Source: Pseudorhodoplanes sp.
GTDB lineage: Bacteria; Pseudomonadota; Alphaproteobacteria; Rhizobiales; Xanthobacteraceae
NCBI GenBank assembly: GCA_032027085.1
Contig: JAVSMS010000001.1
Span: 3,183,126 to 3,247,125, forward strand
DNA length: 64,000 bases
Reading direction: 5' to 3'
Under the pieces are notes generated by a model that did no database searches, was not told where the DNA came from, and worked only from the letters and a program-made list of their open reading frames with translations. Position 1 is the stretch's first letter. Each line of letters opens with the position of its first letter. Below, in pieces: positions 16,493-25,653 of this stretch. The position numbers were made by a program, and so were the translations under genes.

Positions 16493-17992
16493 TTAGGCCT
16501 TTGCCGGCCGCAGCCGTACGTGAATGTTCTTTTCTTGCGTGAAGGCGAACAACTCTTCAATGCATTCCTCGCGGCCGATGCCGGACTGCTTGAAGCCGCC
16601 AAACGGCGTACCGATGAAATGCTTGCTGGTCTCGTTGATCCAGACAAAGCCGGCTTCGACGGCGCCTGCGGTGCGGTGCGCGGTCGACAGATCGTTGGTC
16701 CAGATCGAGCAGGTGAGGCCGTATTCGACCGCATTGACCTGATCGAGCATGTTCTGTTCGTCCGACCATTTGAAGATGCCGAGCACGGGACCAAAGATTT
16801 CCTCCCGCGCGATGGTCATGTCGGGCGTGACGTCGGCGAAGATCGTCGGCTCGACGAAGAAGCCCTTGCCGAGCTTCGCATTGGCGGGGCGACCGCCGCC
16901 ATAGAGCACGCGTGCGCCTTCCTTCTTCGCCGTGTCGATGTAATGCATGACACGGTTGAACTGCACCTTGGAGACGATGGCGCCCATGGTGGTGGCTGAA
17001 TCGGTCGGGATGCCTGGCTTGTAATAGGCGACCTTCTGCTTCACGCGCTCCAGCACGGCGTCGTAGATCTTCTCATGGATGAAGGCGCGGCTGGTCGAGC
17101 CGCAGGATTGCCCGCACCAAGTGAAATTCATGCCGCCAACCACACCGCCCGCGACCTCGTCCGGATCGGCGTCGGGATAGGCGATCAGCGCATTCTTGCC
17201 GCCGAGTTCGAGCAGCACCGGCTTCACGGTGTCGGCGGCGGCTTTCATCACCGCGCGGCCGGCCGGCACGCTGCCGACCAGCGCCACCATGGCAATGTCG
17301 GGATGGGCGGAAAGACGCGCGCCCGCGTCCTTTCCGCCGGGGACGACGTTGAACACGCCGGGCGGGAACAGGCCGTCGCAGAGCTCGGCGAGACGCAGCG
17401 AGGAGAGGGGCGCCTGCTCCGGCGGCTTGACCACGATGGTATTGCCGGCGGCCAAGGGAGCGGCTGACTTGCCGGCGCAGAACATGAACGGATGGTTGAA
17501 CGGGATGATGCGGCCGATGACGCCGCGCGGCTCGCGCACGGAGAAATTCACCACGTCCGGTCCCATCGGAATGGATGCGCCCTTCATTTCGGTAACGAGA
17601 CCGGCAAAAAACTCCATCTGCGCTGCCGCGATGTTGGCGTCGGCGAGCATCTCCTTCACCGGGTTGCCGCAATCGGCGGCGTCGATCATGGCGAGTTCGC
17701 CCGCATGCTCGCGCAGGATTTGCGCGACCCGCTTGAGAATGCGTGCACGCTCTAGCGGCGGCACGCGGCGCCATTCCCTGAAGCGGGCCTTCGCCGAAGC
17801 GATGGCCGCATCCATGTCGGCGTCGCCGCAATCGGCGACTTTGCCAAGCGATTCGCCGGTGCCTGGATTGATGGTGTCGACATAGCTGCCGTTCTTCGGC
17901 TTGTGCCATTTGCCGCCGTAATACGCATCGCGGTGCTCGGGCAGCCGAATCTCCGTTGGAACGGCGGTCTGCGGAGGCAGGGCGGTCGTCAC
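16493..17992 (-). CDS. NAD(P)-dependent aldehyde dehydrogenase
   Basis: Oxidises an aldehyde to the acid. It has about 499 residues from the GTG at 17992, which follows GAGAGGTGAT; a TTG at 18007 is less likely. The ALDH signatures are present: the glutamate in LLELGGKNAL (general base) and the cysteine in CGQSCGSTSRAF (nucleophile). IIPFNHPFMF replaces the usual TPWNFP segment. The C-terminal GFKQSGIGREE block is typical of betaine-aldehyde- or benzaldehyde-type enzymes. It lies downstream of the ABC transporter and ThDP-enzyme genes but after a terminator, so it may have partly separate expression. Confidence 0.92.
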   Translation of the reverse strand: MTTALPPQTAVPTEIRLPEHRDAYYGGKWHKPKNGSYVDTINPGTGESLGKVADCGDADMDAAIASAKARFREWRRVPPLERARILKRVAQILREHAGELAMIDAADCGNPVKEMLADANIAAAQMEFFAGLVTEMKGASIPMGPDVVNFSVREPRGVIGRIIPFNHPFMFCAGKSAAPLAAGNTIVVKPPEQAPLSSLRLAELCDGLFPPGVFNVVPGGKDAGARLSAHPDIAMVALVGSVPAGRAVMKAAADTVKPVLLELGGKNALIAYPDADPDEVAGGVVGGMNFTWCGQSCGSTSRAFIHEKIYDAVLERVKQKVAYYKPGIPTDSATTMGAIVSKVQFNRVMHYIDTAKKEGARVLYGGGRPANAKLGKGFFVEPTIFADVTPDMTIAREEIFGPVLGIFKWSDEQNMLDQVNAVEYGLTCSIWTNDLSTAHRTAGAVEAGFVWINETSKHFIGTPFGGFKQSGIGREECIEELFAFTQEKNIHVRLRPAKA

Positions 17993-18001
17993 TGCATCAC
18001 C

Positions 18002-18038
18002 TCTCAAAAAGAAAGCCCGCCGCGCGGACGCGGCGGGC
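18002..18038 (-). terminator. rho-independent terminator after the ABC transporter operon
   Basis: A 10-bp GC stem (18015-18024 / 18029-18038, loop CGGA) is followed on the minus strand by TTTCTTTTT. It lies between the binding-protein gene and the aldehyde dehydrogenase gene and may reduce read-through. Confidence 0.85.
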
Positions 18039-18051
18039 GGATTACATCGCC

Positions 18052-19020
18052 TTACTTCTTGCGTGGCGGAATCTGGATCAACTGCTTGAGCTGATCGGCC
18101 GTGAGCGGCTGCGCGGTATATTTGAAAGTCACGGCGTCCGGCACGATCGCATCGAGGCCCTTCACTTCATCCGGATTGACCAGCGACTTCGGAAAGAATT
18201 CATCGCGCACGCGCTTGGCCGTTGCTTCCGGCACGCCGACGAATTCGGCATAATCTTTGATGACCTGTGGATTGTCGCTGTACATGTAGTCGATGGTTTC
18301 GCGATAGGCGTCCATGAATCGCTGCAGCACATCCTTCTTCTTCGCGACCGTATCGGGATGGGCGATCAGCAACCGGATGGTCTGGCCGCGCACCAGCGGG
18401 GAGTCGCTGGCCTTGGCGACGATATTGATCTGCTTGGCATCGATCTCCTTCAGGCCAAAAGGCGGGGAGGCCCAGCCGACATCGACCTGGTTTGTCATCA
18501 CTGCTGTCAAGGTCGAGGCCGGATTGCCGGTCGCCGTCGGTTTCGCGGTCAGCTTGTTTTCCTTGACGAAGGCGAGAACGATTGAATGGGTCGAGGACCC
18601 GTTAGTGGAATAAGCAATTGTCTTGCCGTTGGTGTCCTTCAGCGATTTGATTCCGGAATCGGCTTTCGCATACCAATAGTCCGCGGCGCCTGTCGCCTGC
18701 GCGCCGATGATACGGACCGGCGCACCCTTCGAGAACGCGCCAAGCACGCCGTAAATGCCGGCTGCGGCGCCGACGTCGACGGAATTCGAGATCACCGCCT
18801 GCTGGGTTTCGCCGCCGCCGGAGGTGTAGAGTAGTTCAAGCTTGATACCGTGCTTCTTGAAAATACCGGCCTTGTCGCCGAGATGCGCGATGGCGGTGTC
18901 CCAGTTTCCGCGCTGGCCGATCGCCATCTTCACCAGGTCTTCGGCCGTCGCAGCCGTTGAAACGGACATTGCCGCAGCAGTTACGGCGGCTGCGCAAAGC
19001 AGCGACGTGAAGTTTCTCAT
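18052..19020 (-). CDS. NitT/TauT-family ABC transporter substrate-binding protein
   Basis: Periplasmic receptor of 322 residues. A Sec signal peptide covers residues ~1-27 (SLLCAAAVTAAAMSVSTAATA). The mature chain shows the SsuA/NMT1-like fold: KAGIFKKHGIKLELLYTSGG, then VDVGAAAGIYGVLGAFSKGAP. GGAGG-type site 5 bases before the ATG. Relatives bind sulfonates, nitrate, pyrimidine precursors or aromatic acids, so the ligand is not fixed by family. Genes order: ThDP enzyme, ATPase, two permeases, this receptor. Confidence 0.9.
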   Translation of the reverse strand: MRNFTSLLCAAAVTAAAMSVSTAATAEDLVKMAIGQRGNWDTAIAHLGDKAGIFKKHGIKLELLYTSGGGETQQAVISNSVDVGAAAGIYGVLGAFSKGAPVRIIGAQATGAADYWYAKADSGIKSLKDTNGKTIAYSTNGSSTHSIVLAFVKENKLTAKPTATGNPASTLTAVMTNQVDVGWASPPFGLKEIDAKQINIVAKASDSPLVRGQTIRLLIAHPDTVAKKKDVLQRFMDAYRETIDYMYSDNPQVIKDYAEFVGVPEATAKRVRDEFFPKSLVNPDEVKGLDAIVPDAVTFKYTAQPLTADQLKQLIQIPPRKK

Positions 19021-19032
19021 TTGGTTCCTCCC

Positions 19033-19827
19033 TTACAAACGCTTGATGGAATCAAGCCCGCCAAGCCGCCCGACCAGAGCATTCGCGCCGATTGCCAGCA
19101 CGAACAAGACGATCAGCATGGCGTACATGCGCGGCATGTCGAACAGGCTGTAGGCCTGAATGATCAGGAAACCGATGCCGCGGTTCGACAGCTTGGTTTC
19201 CGCGAGCAGTGTGCCGATGATGGCGACGCCGAGGCCGAGCCGCACGCCGTTGATGATCGGATGGCGCATCGCCGGGAGATAGATCTTCCAGGCCATCTGC
19301 CAGGCGTTTAGGCGGAAGCTCTTGCCGACGCGGATCAGGACGGGATCGATCTGCCGCATGCCGGCCGCGACGGAGAGGGCAATCGGAAAGAAGCAGGAGA
19401 GCGTGCCGAGCGCAACTTTCGAGGCGGGGCCGACACCGAACCACATGATCATGATCGGGAAGAAGATGATCTTGGGCGTCGGGCCGAGATAATAGAGATA
19501 CGGTTCGTAGGCCTTGCCCAGAAAGCGGCTGCCGCCCAAGACCAGGCCGACCAGTACGCCGCTGATGCCGCCGATGGCCAGCGCCGCGCCGATTTCAGCG
19601 GCGGTCACGCCGAGATGCCAGTAATAATCTGGATTGGAAAGAAGCGTCACGAGCGCACGGCCGATGGCGAGCAGCGAGGGCACCACGTCGCGGTAGAGCC
19701 ACCCGGAGGCGGCCACAGCCTCCCACAACACCAGCACGGCGGCGATGATGGCGACGCGAACCAGCGTCACCGGCCTCAGGAGTGGCGAGGTGATCGCCGC
19801 TTGGGTCAGTCTGCCGGTCTCAGCCAT
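19033..19827 (-). CDS. ABC transporter permease (SsuC/TauC type), first
   Basis: Inner-membrane subunit of 264 residues with about six helices. The cytoplasmic coupling loop reads GKSFRLNAWQMAWKIYLPAMRHPIINGVRLGLG, the EAA-like motif of binding-protein-dependent permeases. It overlaps the next permease gene by 22 bases, which suggests translational coupling. The pair is likely to form a heterodimeric pore. Confidence 0.9.
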   Translation of the reverse strand: MAETGRLTQAAITSPLLRPVTLVRVAIIAAVLVLWEAVAASGWLYRDVVPSLLAIGRALVTLLSNPDYYWHLGVTAAEIGAALAIGGISGVLVGLVLGGSRFLGKAYEPYLYYLGPTPKIIFFPIMIMWFGVGPASKVALGTLSCFFPIALSVAAGMRQIDPVLIRVGKSFRLNAWQMAWKIYLPAMRHPIINGVRLGLGVAIIGTLLAETKLSNRGIGFLIIQAYSLFDMPRMYAMLIVLFVLAIGANALVGRLGGLDSIKRL

Positions 19828-20576
19828 CGCTCAATCCGTTCAATGACGACAAAGAAGACGACGCTCACCAAGATGACAAAGCAGATCGCCGCGTAAGTGC
19901 CTGGAAGATCATAGCGTTCGGCCAGATCATTGATGAGCTGCCCGAGGCCGCCGAAATTGATCAGGAATTCCACGCCGACGACATTGATCAGGGCGAAAAT
20001 CAACCCAAGCTTCAGCCCGACGAAGATCGTCGGCATGGCGGCCGGGAACAGGATTTTCCAGAACATCTGGCTTTCGCTCAGCTTGAAGCTGCGACCGACA
20101 TTGATCAGCACACGCCGTGTCCCGGAGAGCCCTTCGATGGTCTTGAGAATGACCGGCGGCAGGCCCGCAACGAAGCCCATCATCACGATTGTCGTGGCCG
20201 ACCGGCCAAAGATGACCAGAAAGAGGGGATACATCAGAACGGTTGGCGCGGATGCGGCGGCGGCGACCCATGTTTCGGTCGCGCGGCGTAACAGGTCGAA
20301 GCGGTGCAGCAGGGTGCCCATTGAAACACCGATCACGGTGATCAGCACTGCGGCGGCGAAGCATTCCTTGAAGGTCAGGTAAAAGCGGTCAAGCAGATGC
20401 TCTTCCACGATCACGCGCTCGAAGCTGGCCGCGATCTCCGACGGCAGCGGAACGATAAACTGATTGAGCAGGCCGACACGGATCGCAGCTTCCACGAGAA
20501 GCACGGCAACAACGAGCGTGCCGAAGCCGACAATTGCCGGCGCTCCGGGGATGCGGTTAAGCGCGGTGGCGGTCAT
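19806..20576 (-). CDS. ABC transporter permease (SsuC/TauC type), second
   Basis: Inner-membrane subunit of 256 residues. The EAA-like loop is VGRSFKLSESQMFWKILFPAAMPTIFVGLKLGL. Its start overlaps the ATPase gene stop by four bases (ATGA). Two different permeases in one NitT/TauT-type system point to a heterodimer, as in several aromatic-acid importers and unlike the usual SsuC homodimer. Confidence 0.9.
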   Translation of the reverse strand: MTATALNRIPGAPAIVGFGTLVVAVLLVEAAIRVGLLNQFIVPLPSEIAASFERVIVEEHLLDRFYLTFKECFAAAVLITVIGVSMGTLLHRFDLLRRATETWVAAAASAPTVLMYPLFLVIFGRSATTIVMMGFVAGLPPVILKTIEGLSGTRRVLINVGRSFKLSESQMFWKILFPAAMPTIFVGLKLGLIFALINVVGVEFLINFGGLGQLINDLAERYDLPGTYAAICFVILVSVVFFVVIERIERWLRPAD

Positions 20577-21439
20577 CGCTTGGCTCGCGCCACGCGGCGG
20601 CCTTCATCTTCGCTCAGGCCGCGGCTGGCTTCCTCGCGCAGATCGTTCCAGATTTGCGCAACGTAATGACCGAAGGCCTCGGAGCCGACGATTTCGGATG
20701 AGCGCGGTCGCGGCAGATCGATATCCACCATGCGCTTCACTTTGCCGGGACGATAGGTCATCACCATGATGCGGTCCGACAACTGCACGGCCTCCGTGAT
20801 GTTGTGGGTGATCAGCATCGTGGTCTGTTTCAGCTCCTGCTGAATCTGCAACACCTTGTCGCCGAGCAGGAGGCGGGTCTGCTCGTCGAGCGCCGCGAAA
20901 GGCTCGTCCATCAGGAGGATTTTAGGCTCGGACGCCAGCGTGCGCGCGAGCGAGACGCGCTGCCGCATGCCGCCGGACAATTCAGAAGGGTACCGGTTCT
21001 CGAAGCCGTCGAGCCCGACCATGTGGATGAAATGCCGCGCCTTCTCGTAACGCGTCGCCTTCGGCATGCCCTCGATTTCGAGCGGGAAGGAAACGTTCTC
21101 TATCACTGTGCGCCAGGGAAATGTCGATTCCTCCTGGAACACCATGCCGACAGACGGATGCGGGCCGGTGATCTTTTCGCCGGCGACGGTGACATTGCCT
21201 TCATACTCGCCGAGCAGGCCGCCGATTACGTTGAACAAGGTCGACTTGCCGCAGCCGGAAGGGCCGATCACCGACAGGAACTCGCCTTGCTTCACTCCGA
21301 GCGACACATGATCGACCGCTGTTACCGTGCCGTCCGGCGTCGGAAAGCGCTTGCTCAGGTTGTCGACAATGAGCAGGCCTTTGCCGTTATTTGCCGGTGC
21401 GGGAGCAGCTTGCTTGATGGGCATGGAGGCAACAGACAT
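20573..21439 (-). CDS. ABC transporter ATPase (SsuB/TauB type)
   Basis: Energy-coupling subunit of 288 residues. Walker A is GPSGCGKSTL, the Q-loop VFQEESTFPW, the signature LSGGMRQRVSLAR, Walker B ILLMDEPFAALD, and the H-loop TMLITHNITEA. An extra ~22-residue N-terminal segment precedes the core. It lies 28 bases downstream of the ThDP-enzyme gene, in the same operon. Confidence 0.93.
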   Translation of the reverse strand: MSVASMPIKQAAPAPANNGKGLLIVDNLSKRFPTPDGTVTAVDHVSLGVKQGEFLSVIGPSGCGKSTLFNVIGGLLGEYEGNVTVAGEKITGPHPSVGMVFQEESTFPWRTVIENVSFPLEIEGMPKATRYEKARHFIHMVGLDGFENRYPSELSGGMRQRVSLARTLASEPKILLMDEPFAALDEQTRLLLGDKVLQIQQELKQTTMLITHNITEAVQLSDRIMVMTYRPGKVKRMVDIDLPRPRSSEIVGSEAFGHYVAQIWNDLREEASRGLSEDEGRRVARAKR

Positions 21440-21467
21440 CGATCATCTTCCGTGTTGAAGTGCTCGG

Positions 21468-23285
21468 CTAGTCAGCTTGCCGGGTCATGGCTGCTGTTGT
21501 GAGCGGAGCATAGCCCGGTTCGACCCGCACATCGACTACTGCAACGGAGCCATTCTCGACAGCGGCAATCGCGTTGCGGAAAATTTCAGGCAGATCCGCC
21601 GACTGCGTGACCGGACCAAATCCTTCTGCACCTTGCGCGCGTGCCATAGCGGCAAGGTCGATCTCGGGATCAGACATGCGCTGGCCGATCCATCTGTTTT
21701 CCACCGGCCGGTTGCGCGTGCGGGCGACGCGTTCCTGATGCAATTCGTCGTTGAAGAAGGATCGATTGTTGGCCACGACAATGAGGAGCGGAATGCGGTA
21801 ATGCGCCGCTGTCCAAAGTGCAGTCACACCCATCAGGAAATCGCCGTCGCCGCAAATCGCGATGGGGAGGCGGTCGCTGTCCTTCAGCGCCAGCGCCGCG
21901 CCGACGGCTATGCCGGGGCCGCCGCCAATGCCGCCGCCGCCGTCGGAGCCCAGATAATCGAGCGGATGACGGAACGGCCACCAGGCGCCGTTCCAGGATA
22001 GTGGCAAATGGCTGAACGACACCGGCTTGCTACCGACGGCGTCGCGCAATGCGTTTGCGAGATGCTCGACGGTGAGAGAAGTCTTGGAAAGACTGGACGC
22101 CGCGGGAATGGAGTTGCGTGGCTGATAGGCGGGCTTCGCCCCCGGCGCGAGGGTTTCAAGCAATGCGCTCACGGTGGCATCGGCATCGGCGGAAATGAAC
22201 AGATCGACCGGCGGCAAAGCCTGATGATCCATGCTCCAGCCGTTATGGAGGTGATGATCGAGCGAGACTTGGATGATCTGCGCCTTGGTCGAAAGCGCCT
22301 TCGCTGTTTTCAACGCGCCGGCAAGATCCACCCAGTCGAGACTGAGAATGACGTCGGCCTCGGCCAGCGCTTCCAGCCCTTGCGCATCAGGAACGAGATT
22401 GCTCGGCGCGCCGACATGCAACGGATGGTCGGTCGGGAAAGAAGCGCCGATTTTCAGGTCAGTCATGACGCGCGCATTCAGCGCTTCAGCCAGCGCCACG
22501 CGATCGTTCCAGGCCGCGACATCGCGCGACGCACGGCCGGCAAGGATCACAGCGTTTTTGGCACCGCGCAGCTTGGTCGCGGCGAGTTGCACCGGTCCGC
22601 GGGCGGGTGCTGCGAGTACGGGCGGCATGAAACGCGCCGCATCGATCGGCGGCAAGGGCTGGGGAAGCCTTGCCTCCTGCATCTCTGCATCAAGATTGAC
22701 ATAGACCGGCCCCTGCGGTGCCGTGTTGGCGATCCACGCGGCGCGCAGAAGGGATTCGCGCGCTGCGGCCGGGGAGGCCGGCTGATCGTCCCATTTCGTG
22801 TAATTGCGGATTAGCGCGCCCTGGTCGCGCGCAGTGTGGATCCAGTCGATCCAGGGGCGGCGCTTGTCGGCATCGACCGGTCCGGTTGCGCCGAGGATCA
22901 CCACCGGCGTGCGGTCGCACCAGGCGTTGAAGACCGCCATGGTAGCGTGCATCAGCCCGACATTGGAATGCACGACGGCCGCCATGGCGCGGCCGGTGAC
23001 CTTGGCCCAGCCTTGCGCGATGGCGATTGCGGCTTCCTCGTGCAAGCAGAGCAGCATTTGCGGCTTCTGGTTGCCGAGATAGTTGACGATGCTGTCGTGC
23101 AGCCCCCGATAGCTCGCGCCGGGATTGAGCGCGACATAGGGGATGTCGAGCGAACGCAACGTCTCAGCGACGACATCGCTCCCGAAGCCCGGAGTATTGG
23201 CGCCGGAGGCGACGGGCCGCTCAAGAGACGTCAGATCCTGCGATACCATTTTTGCGGTCTGGACGCGTGATGTCGGTACAGTCAC
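21468..23285 (-). CDS. thiamine-diphosphate-dependent enzyme, benzoylformate-decarboxylase/acetolactate-synthase family
   Basis: A 605-residue ThDP enzyme. The activating glutamate is in CLHEEAAIAIAQGWAKVTG. The ThDP/Mg motif runs from CGDGDFLMG to VVANNRSFFND. Domain order PYR, central, PP is that of POX-type enzymes. It has no clear FAD-type signature I can name, so decarboxylase action on a 2-oxo acid is more likely than an oxidase, but carboligation is possible. It is the first gene of an operon with a NitT/TauT importer and is followed by an aldehyde dehydrogenase, matching a 2-oxo acid to aldehyde to acid route. Start: GTG at 23285 after AAGGACC, or ATG at 23249. Confidence 0.85.
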   Translation of the reverse strand: MTVPTSRVQTAKMVSQDLTSLERPVASGANTPGFGSDVVAETLRSLDIPYVALNPGASYRGLHDSIVNYLGNQKPQMLLCLHEEAAIAIAQGWAKVTGRAMAAVVHSNVGLMHATMAVFNAWCDRTPVVILGATGPVDADKRRPWIDWIHTARDQGALIRNYTKWDDQPASPAAARESLLRAAWIANTAPQGPVYVNLDAEMQEARLPQPLPPIDAARFMPPVLAAPARGPVQLAATKLRGAKNAVILAGRASRDVAAWNDRVALAEALNARVMTDLKIGASFPTDHPLHVGAPSNLVPDAQGLEALAEADVILSLDWVDLAGALKTAKALSTKAQIIQVSLDHHLHNGWSMDHQALPPVDLFISADADATVSALLETLAPGAKPAYQPRNSIPAASSLSKTSLTVEHLANALRDAVGSKPVSFSHLPLSWNGAWWPFRHPLDYLGSDGGGGIGGGPGIAVGAALALKDSDRLPIAICGDGDFLMGVTALWTAAHYRIPLLIVVANNRSFFNDELHQERVARTRNRPVENRWIGQRMSDPEIDLAAMARAQGAEGFGPVTQSADLPEIFRNAIAAVENGSVAVVDVRVEPGYAPLTTAAMTRQAD

Positions 23286-23401
23286 GAATGGTCCTTTTCG
23301 GCGAGCGGTCTTGCCTGCGTTCGTCCGGATATGAGGGTGAGCCCGTGGCGGGCGCTGTGTGGTTCGTTTTCTCCCTGCTGCGGCGCGTACCGCGCCGTCA
23401 T

Positions 23402-23471
23402 ATTGTTGCAGTCACCCTACGCTTTGACATTAGCGACGATAAGACGCTAAATACGAACCGCATTGTTGCAG
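23402..23471. promoter_or_regulatory. divergent control region with LysR-type inverted repeat
   Basis: An inverted repeat ATTAGCG-N9-CGCTAAAT (23429-23452) has the shape of a LysR T-N11-A site. It begins at the end of a TTGACA -35 (23424-23429), whose AT-rich -10 would lie about 17 bases on, so the repeat would overlap the regulator's own promoter. The decamer ATTGTTGCAG flanks it at 23402-23411 and 23462-23471, exactly 60 bases apart. Confidence 0.55.
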
Positions 23472-23494
23472 ATCATTAAACAATAGAGTCCGCG

Positions 23495-24424
23495 ATGGAC
23501 CGTTTCCGGACCATGGAAAGCTTCGTGCGGGTGGTGCGGGCGGGCAGTTTCACTATCGCCGCTAACCAGCTCGGGCTCTCGCGCGCATTGGTCTCGCGTC
23601 ACGTCAGTGATCTCGAAACACGGCTGGGCGTGCGCCTGCTCAATCGTTCGACCCGCTCGCTCAATCTGACCGAAGAAGGGCAATCCTATCTGGAATTCTG
23701 CGAGCAGCTTTTTCGGGACGTTGAAAGCAAGGAGCGGCTCATTGTCCGAACGCGCACCGAAGCGGTGGGCACGCTGAAACTGACGGCGCCAAAATCCTTC
23801 GGGGCCATACATCTGTCCGACGCCGTCATCGCCTTCGCGGGCACGCAACCCAGGCTGCGCGTCTCATTGATCCTGGAGGATGTGTCAATGCGGCCGGGAG
23901 AGTTCAGCGAAAAGGGGCTTGATCTTGCCCTGCGGATCACCTCCGCCCGGAACGCGTCCTTCGTCGAGGAGGAGATCGCGCCGATCGACTGGATCGTCTG
24001 TGCCTCGCCGGAATATCTCGCGCGCAGAGGCCGTCCAGCCACGCCTGCCGAGCTCACCGATCATGCCTGTCTCGTGCATGTGAATGTGCTGCCGAGCGAT
24101 CACGTCTGGCGTTTTGAGGGACCGAAGGGGGGCCAGTCGGTCAAGGTCAGGGGTGCCTTCATGTCCAACAGCGCACTCGCGCTACGCAAGGCGGCATTGG
24201 CGGGACTGGGCATCACCTTGGTGCCGCGTTATGCGGTTGTCGAGGATCTGGCAAATGGTGCGTTGTCAGCCGTACTTCCACGCTACAGGACAACGCCGCG
24301 CCCGCTTCTCGCCGTGTATCCGCGCGCGCCGGCGGTGCCGCAAAAGGTGCGCAGCTGCATTGATTTCCTGAACGACTGGTTCGCCGCGCGTAACGTCAAT
24401 CGCGCGGCGGGGCTCAGGCCCTAA
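23495..24424 (+). CDS. LysR-family transcriptional regulator
   Basis: A 309-residue LysR regulator. The winged helix-turn-helix covers residues ~18-40 (GSFTIAANQLGLSRALVSRHV), followed by RLLNRSTRSLNLTEEG. The rest is the periplasmic-binding-like effector domain with the CrgA-type features LDLALRI and GLGITLVPRYAV. It is divergent from the ThDP-enzyme operon, 209 bases apart, and is the natural regulator of it. Its stop overlaps the convergent transglycosylase stop by four bases. Confidence 0.93.
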   Translation: MDRFRTMESFVRVVRAGSFTIAANQLGLSRALVSRHVSDLETRLGVRLLNRSTRSLNLTEEGQSYLEFCEQLFRDVESKERLIVRTRTEAVGTLKLTAPKSFGAIHLSDAVIAFAGTQPRLRVSLILEDVSMRPGEFSEKGLDLALRITSARNASFVEEEIAPIDWIVCASPEYLARRGRPATPAELTDHACLVHVNVLPSDHVWRFEGPKGGQSVKVRGAFMSNSALALRKAALAGLGITLVPRYAVVEDLANGALSAVLPRYRTTPRPLLAVYPRAPAVPQKVRSCIDFLNDWFAARNVNRAAGLRP

Positions 24425-25653
24425 TTGCCTTGGCGCAGCCGCGCCAGCAGCTTGACGCCGGCATATCCATCTGCAGGCTCCATGCCGACCTTGCGCTGAT
24501 AATTGCGTACCGCCTTCATGGTCTCCAACCCGACACGGCCATCGGTGCCATTGGTATTGAAGCCGAGCGCCGTTAGCCGCCGCTGGATTTCCTGCACTTC
24601 AGCCAGCGTCGGCGCTCGTTCGCTGCCGGGAAAAGTCTGCAAAAATGGCTCGCCGCCGAGAATGCGGTCGCCGAGATGACAGATCGCGAGCGCATAATTC
24701 ATCGAAGGATTGTAGCTCTTCACCGCCTCGAAATTCTGCCCGATCAGAAAAGCCGGGCCGCCGGCGACCGGCACCCAGAGTTTCGCCGAAGCGCTCGGCA
24801 TGGAATAGGGTTTGCCGTCGGCGCGGACCACACCAAGCTGCTGCCACGCGGCATAACTGCGCGTGCCATTCGCAGCGTTCGCGGCCCGCACCTCATAGCC
24901 CCACGGCTCGCCGCGCCGATAGCGGCCGCGCTTCAGGAGATATTTGCAGGTGCCGGCCAGCGCATCATCAGGCTTGCCGAACGGTGAGGCCCGGCCGTCG
25001 CCGTCATAATCAAAGCCGATATTGAGCCACACCTCCGGCATCCATTGCGTGTGTCCCATCGCGCCGGCCCACGAGCCGCGCATGTCCTGCGGCGTGCTCC
25101 AGCCGCGTTCAATGATAACCAGCGCATTGAGCAATTCGGTTTCCCAATAGCTGCGGCGGCGCGGCTCCCCCCAGGCGAGAGCGGCCAACGCCGGGATCAC
25201 CGGACGCATGTGGTTCTGATGTACGATGGGGTCGCCGAACGCCGTCTCCATGCCCCACAGGCCGAGCAGGATAGAGGGCGCGACGCCAAAATCTTTCTCC
25301 AGACGGGTGAGCAGAGGACGCACCTCGCGCAGCCGCTCCTTGCCGGTCATGATGCGCCAGTCGGAGACACGCCGGTTGAGATATTGCCAGAGCTGTTCGC
25401 GGAATTCCGGCTGGGAGCGTTGCAGGGTGAATACGCCCATGTCCGGCTTCAGGTTGCCCATCACGCGATTGTATGTCGCTTCCGAAATGCCGCGCTTCAA
25501 CGCGCGCGGACGAAAGGCGATGATCCACTGCTCGAACGTTTGCTGCGCGGATTGCGCCAGCGTCGAAAGTGGTGACGCCAGCAGCGTGCATGATGACAGC
25601 GCGGAAACGAGCAGCGCGCGGCGTGTCGGCTTCGAATCGGGAAGGGGGCTCAT
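24421..25653 (-). CDS. lytic murein transglycosylase, MltB family (SltB3-type) with peptidoglycan-binding domain
   Basis: Cleaves glycan strands of peptidoglycan to 1,6-anhydro products. It has 410 residues. An N-terminal twin-arginine-like segment (TRRALLVSALSSCTLLASPLSTLAQ) directs export. The catalytic glutamate is in LGLWGMETAFG, and GAMGHTQWMPEVW follows, both MltB signatures. The last ~65 residues form a PG_binding_1 domain (IQRRLTALGFNTNGTDGRVGLETMKAVRNYQ). Convergent with the LysR gene. Confidence 0.92.
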   Translation of the reverse strand: MSPLPDSKPTRRALLVSALSSCTLLASPLSTLAQSAQQTFEQWIIAFRPRALKRGISEATYNRVMGNLKPDMGVFTLQRSQPEFREQLWQYLNRRVSDWRIMTGKERLREVRPLLTRLEKDFGVAPSILLGLWGMETAFGDPIVHQNHMRPVIPALAALAWGEPRRRSYWETELLNALVIIERGWSTPQDMRGSWAGAMGHTQWMPEVWLNIGFDYDGDGRASPFGKPDDALAGTCKYLLKRGRYRRGEPWGYEVRAANAANGTRSYAAWQQLGVVRADGKPYSMPSASAKLWVPVAGGPAFLIGQNFEAVKSYNPSMNYALAICHLGDRILGGEPFLQTFPGSERAPTLAEVQEIQRRLTALGFNTNGTDGRVGLETMKAVRNYQRKVGMEPADGYAGVKLLARLRQGN

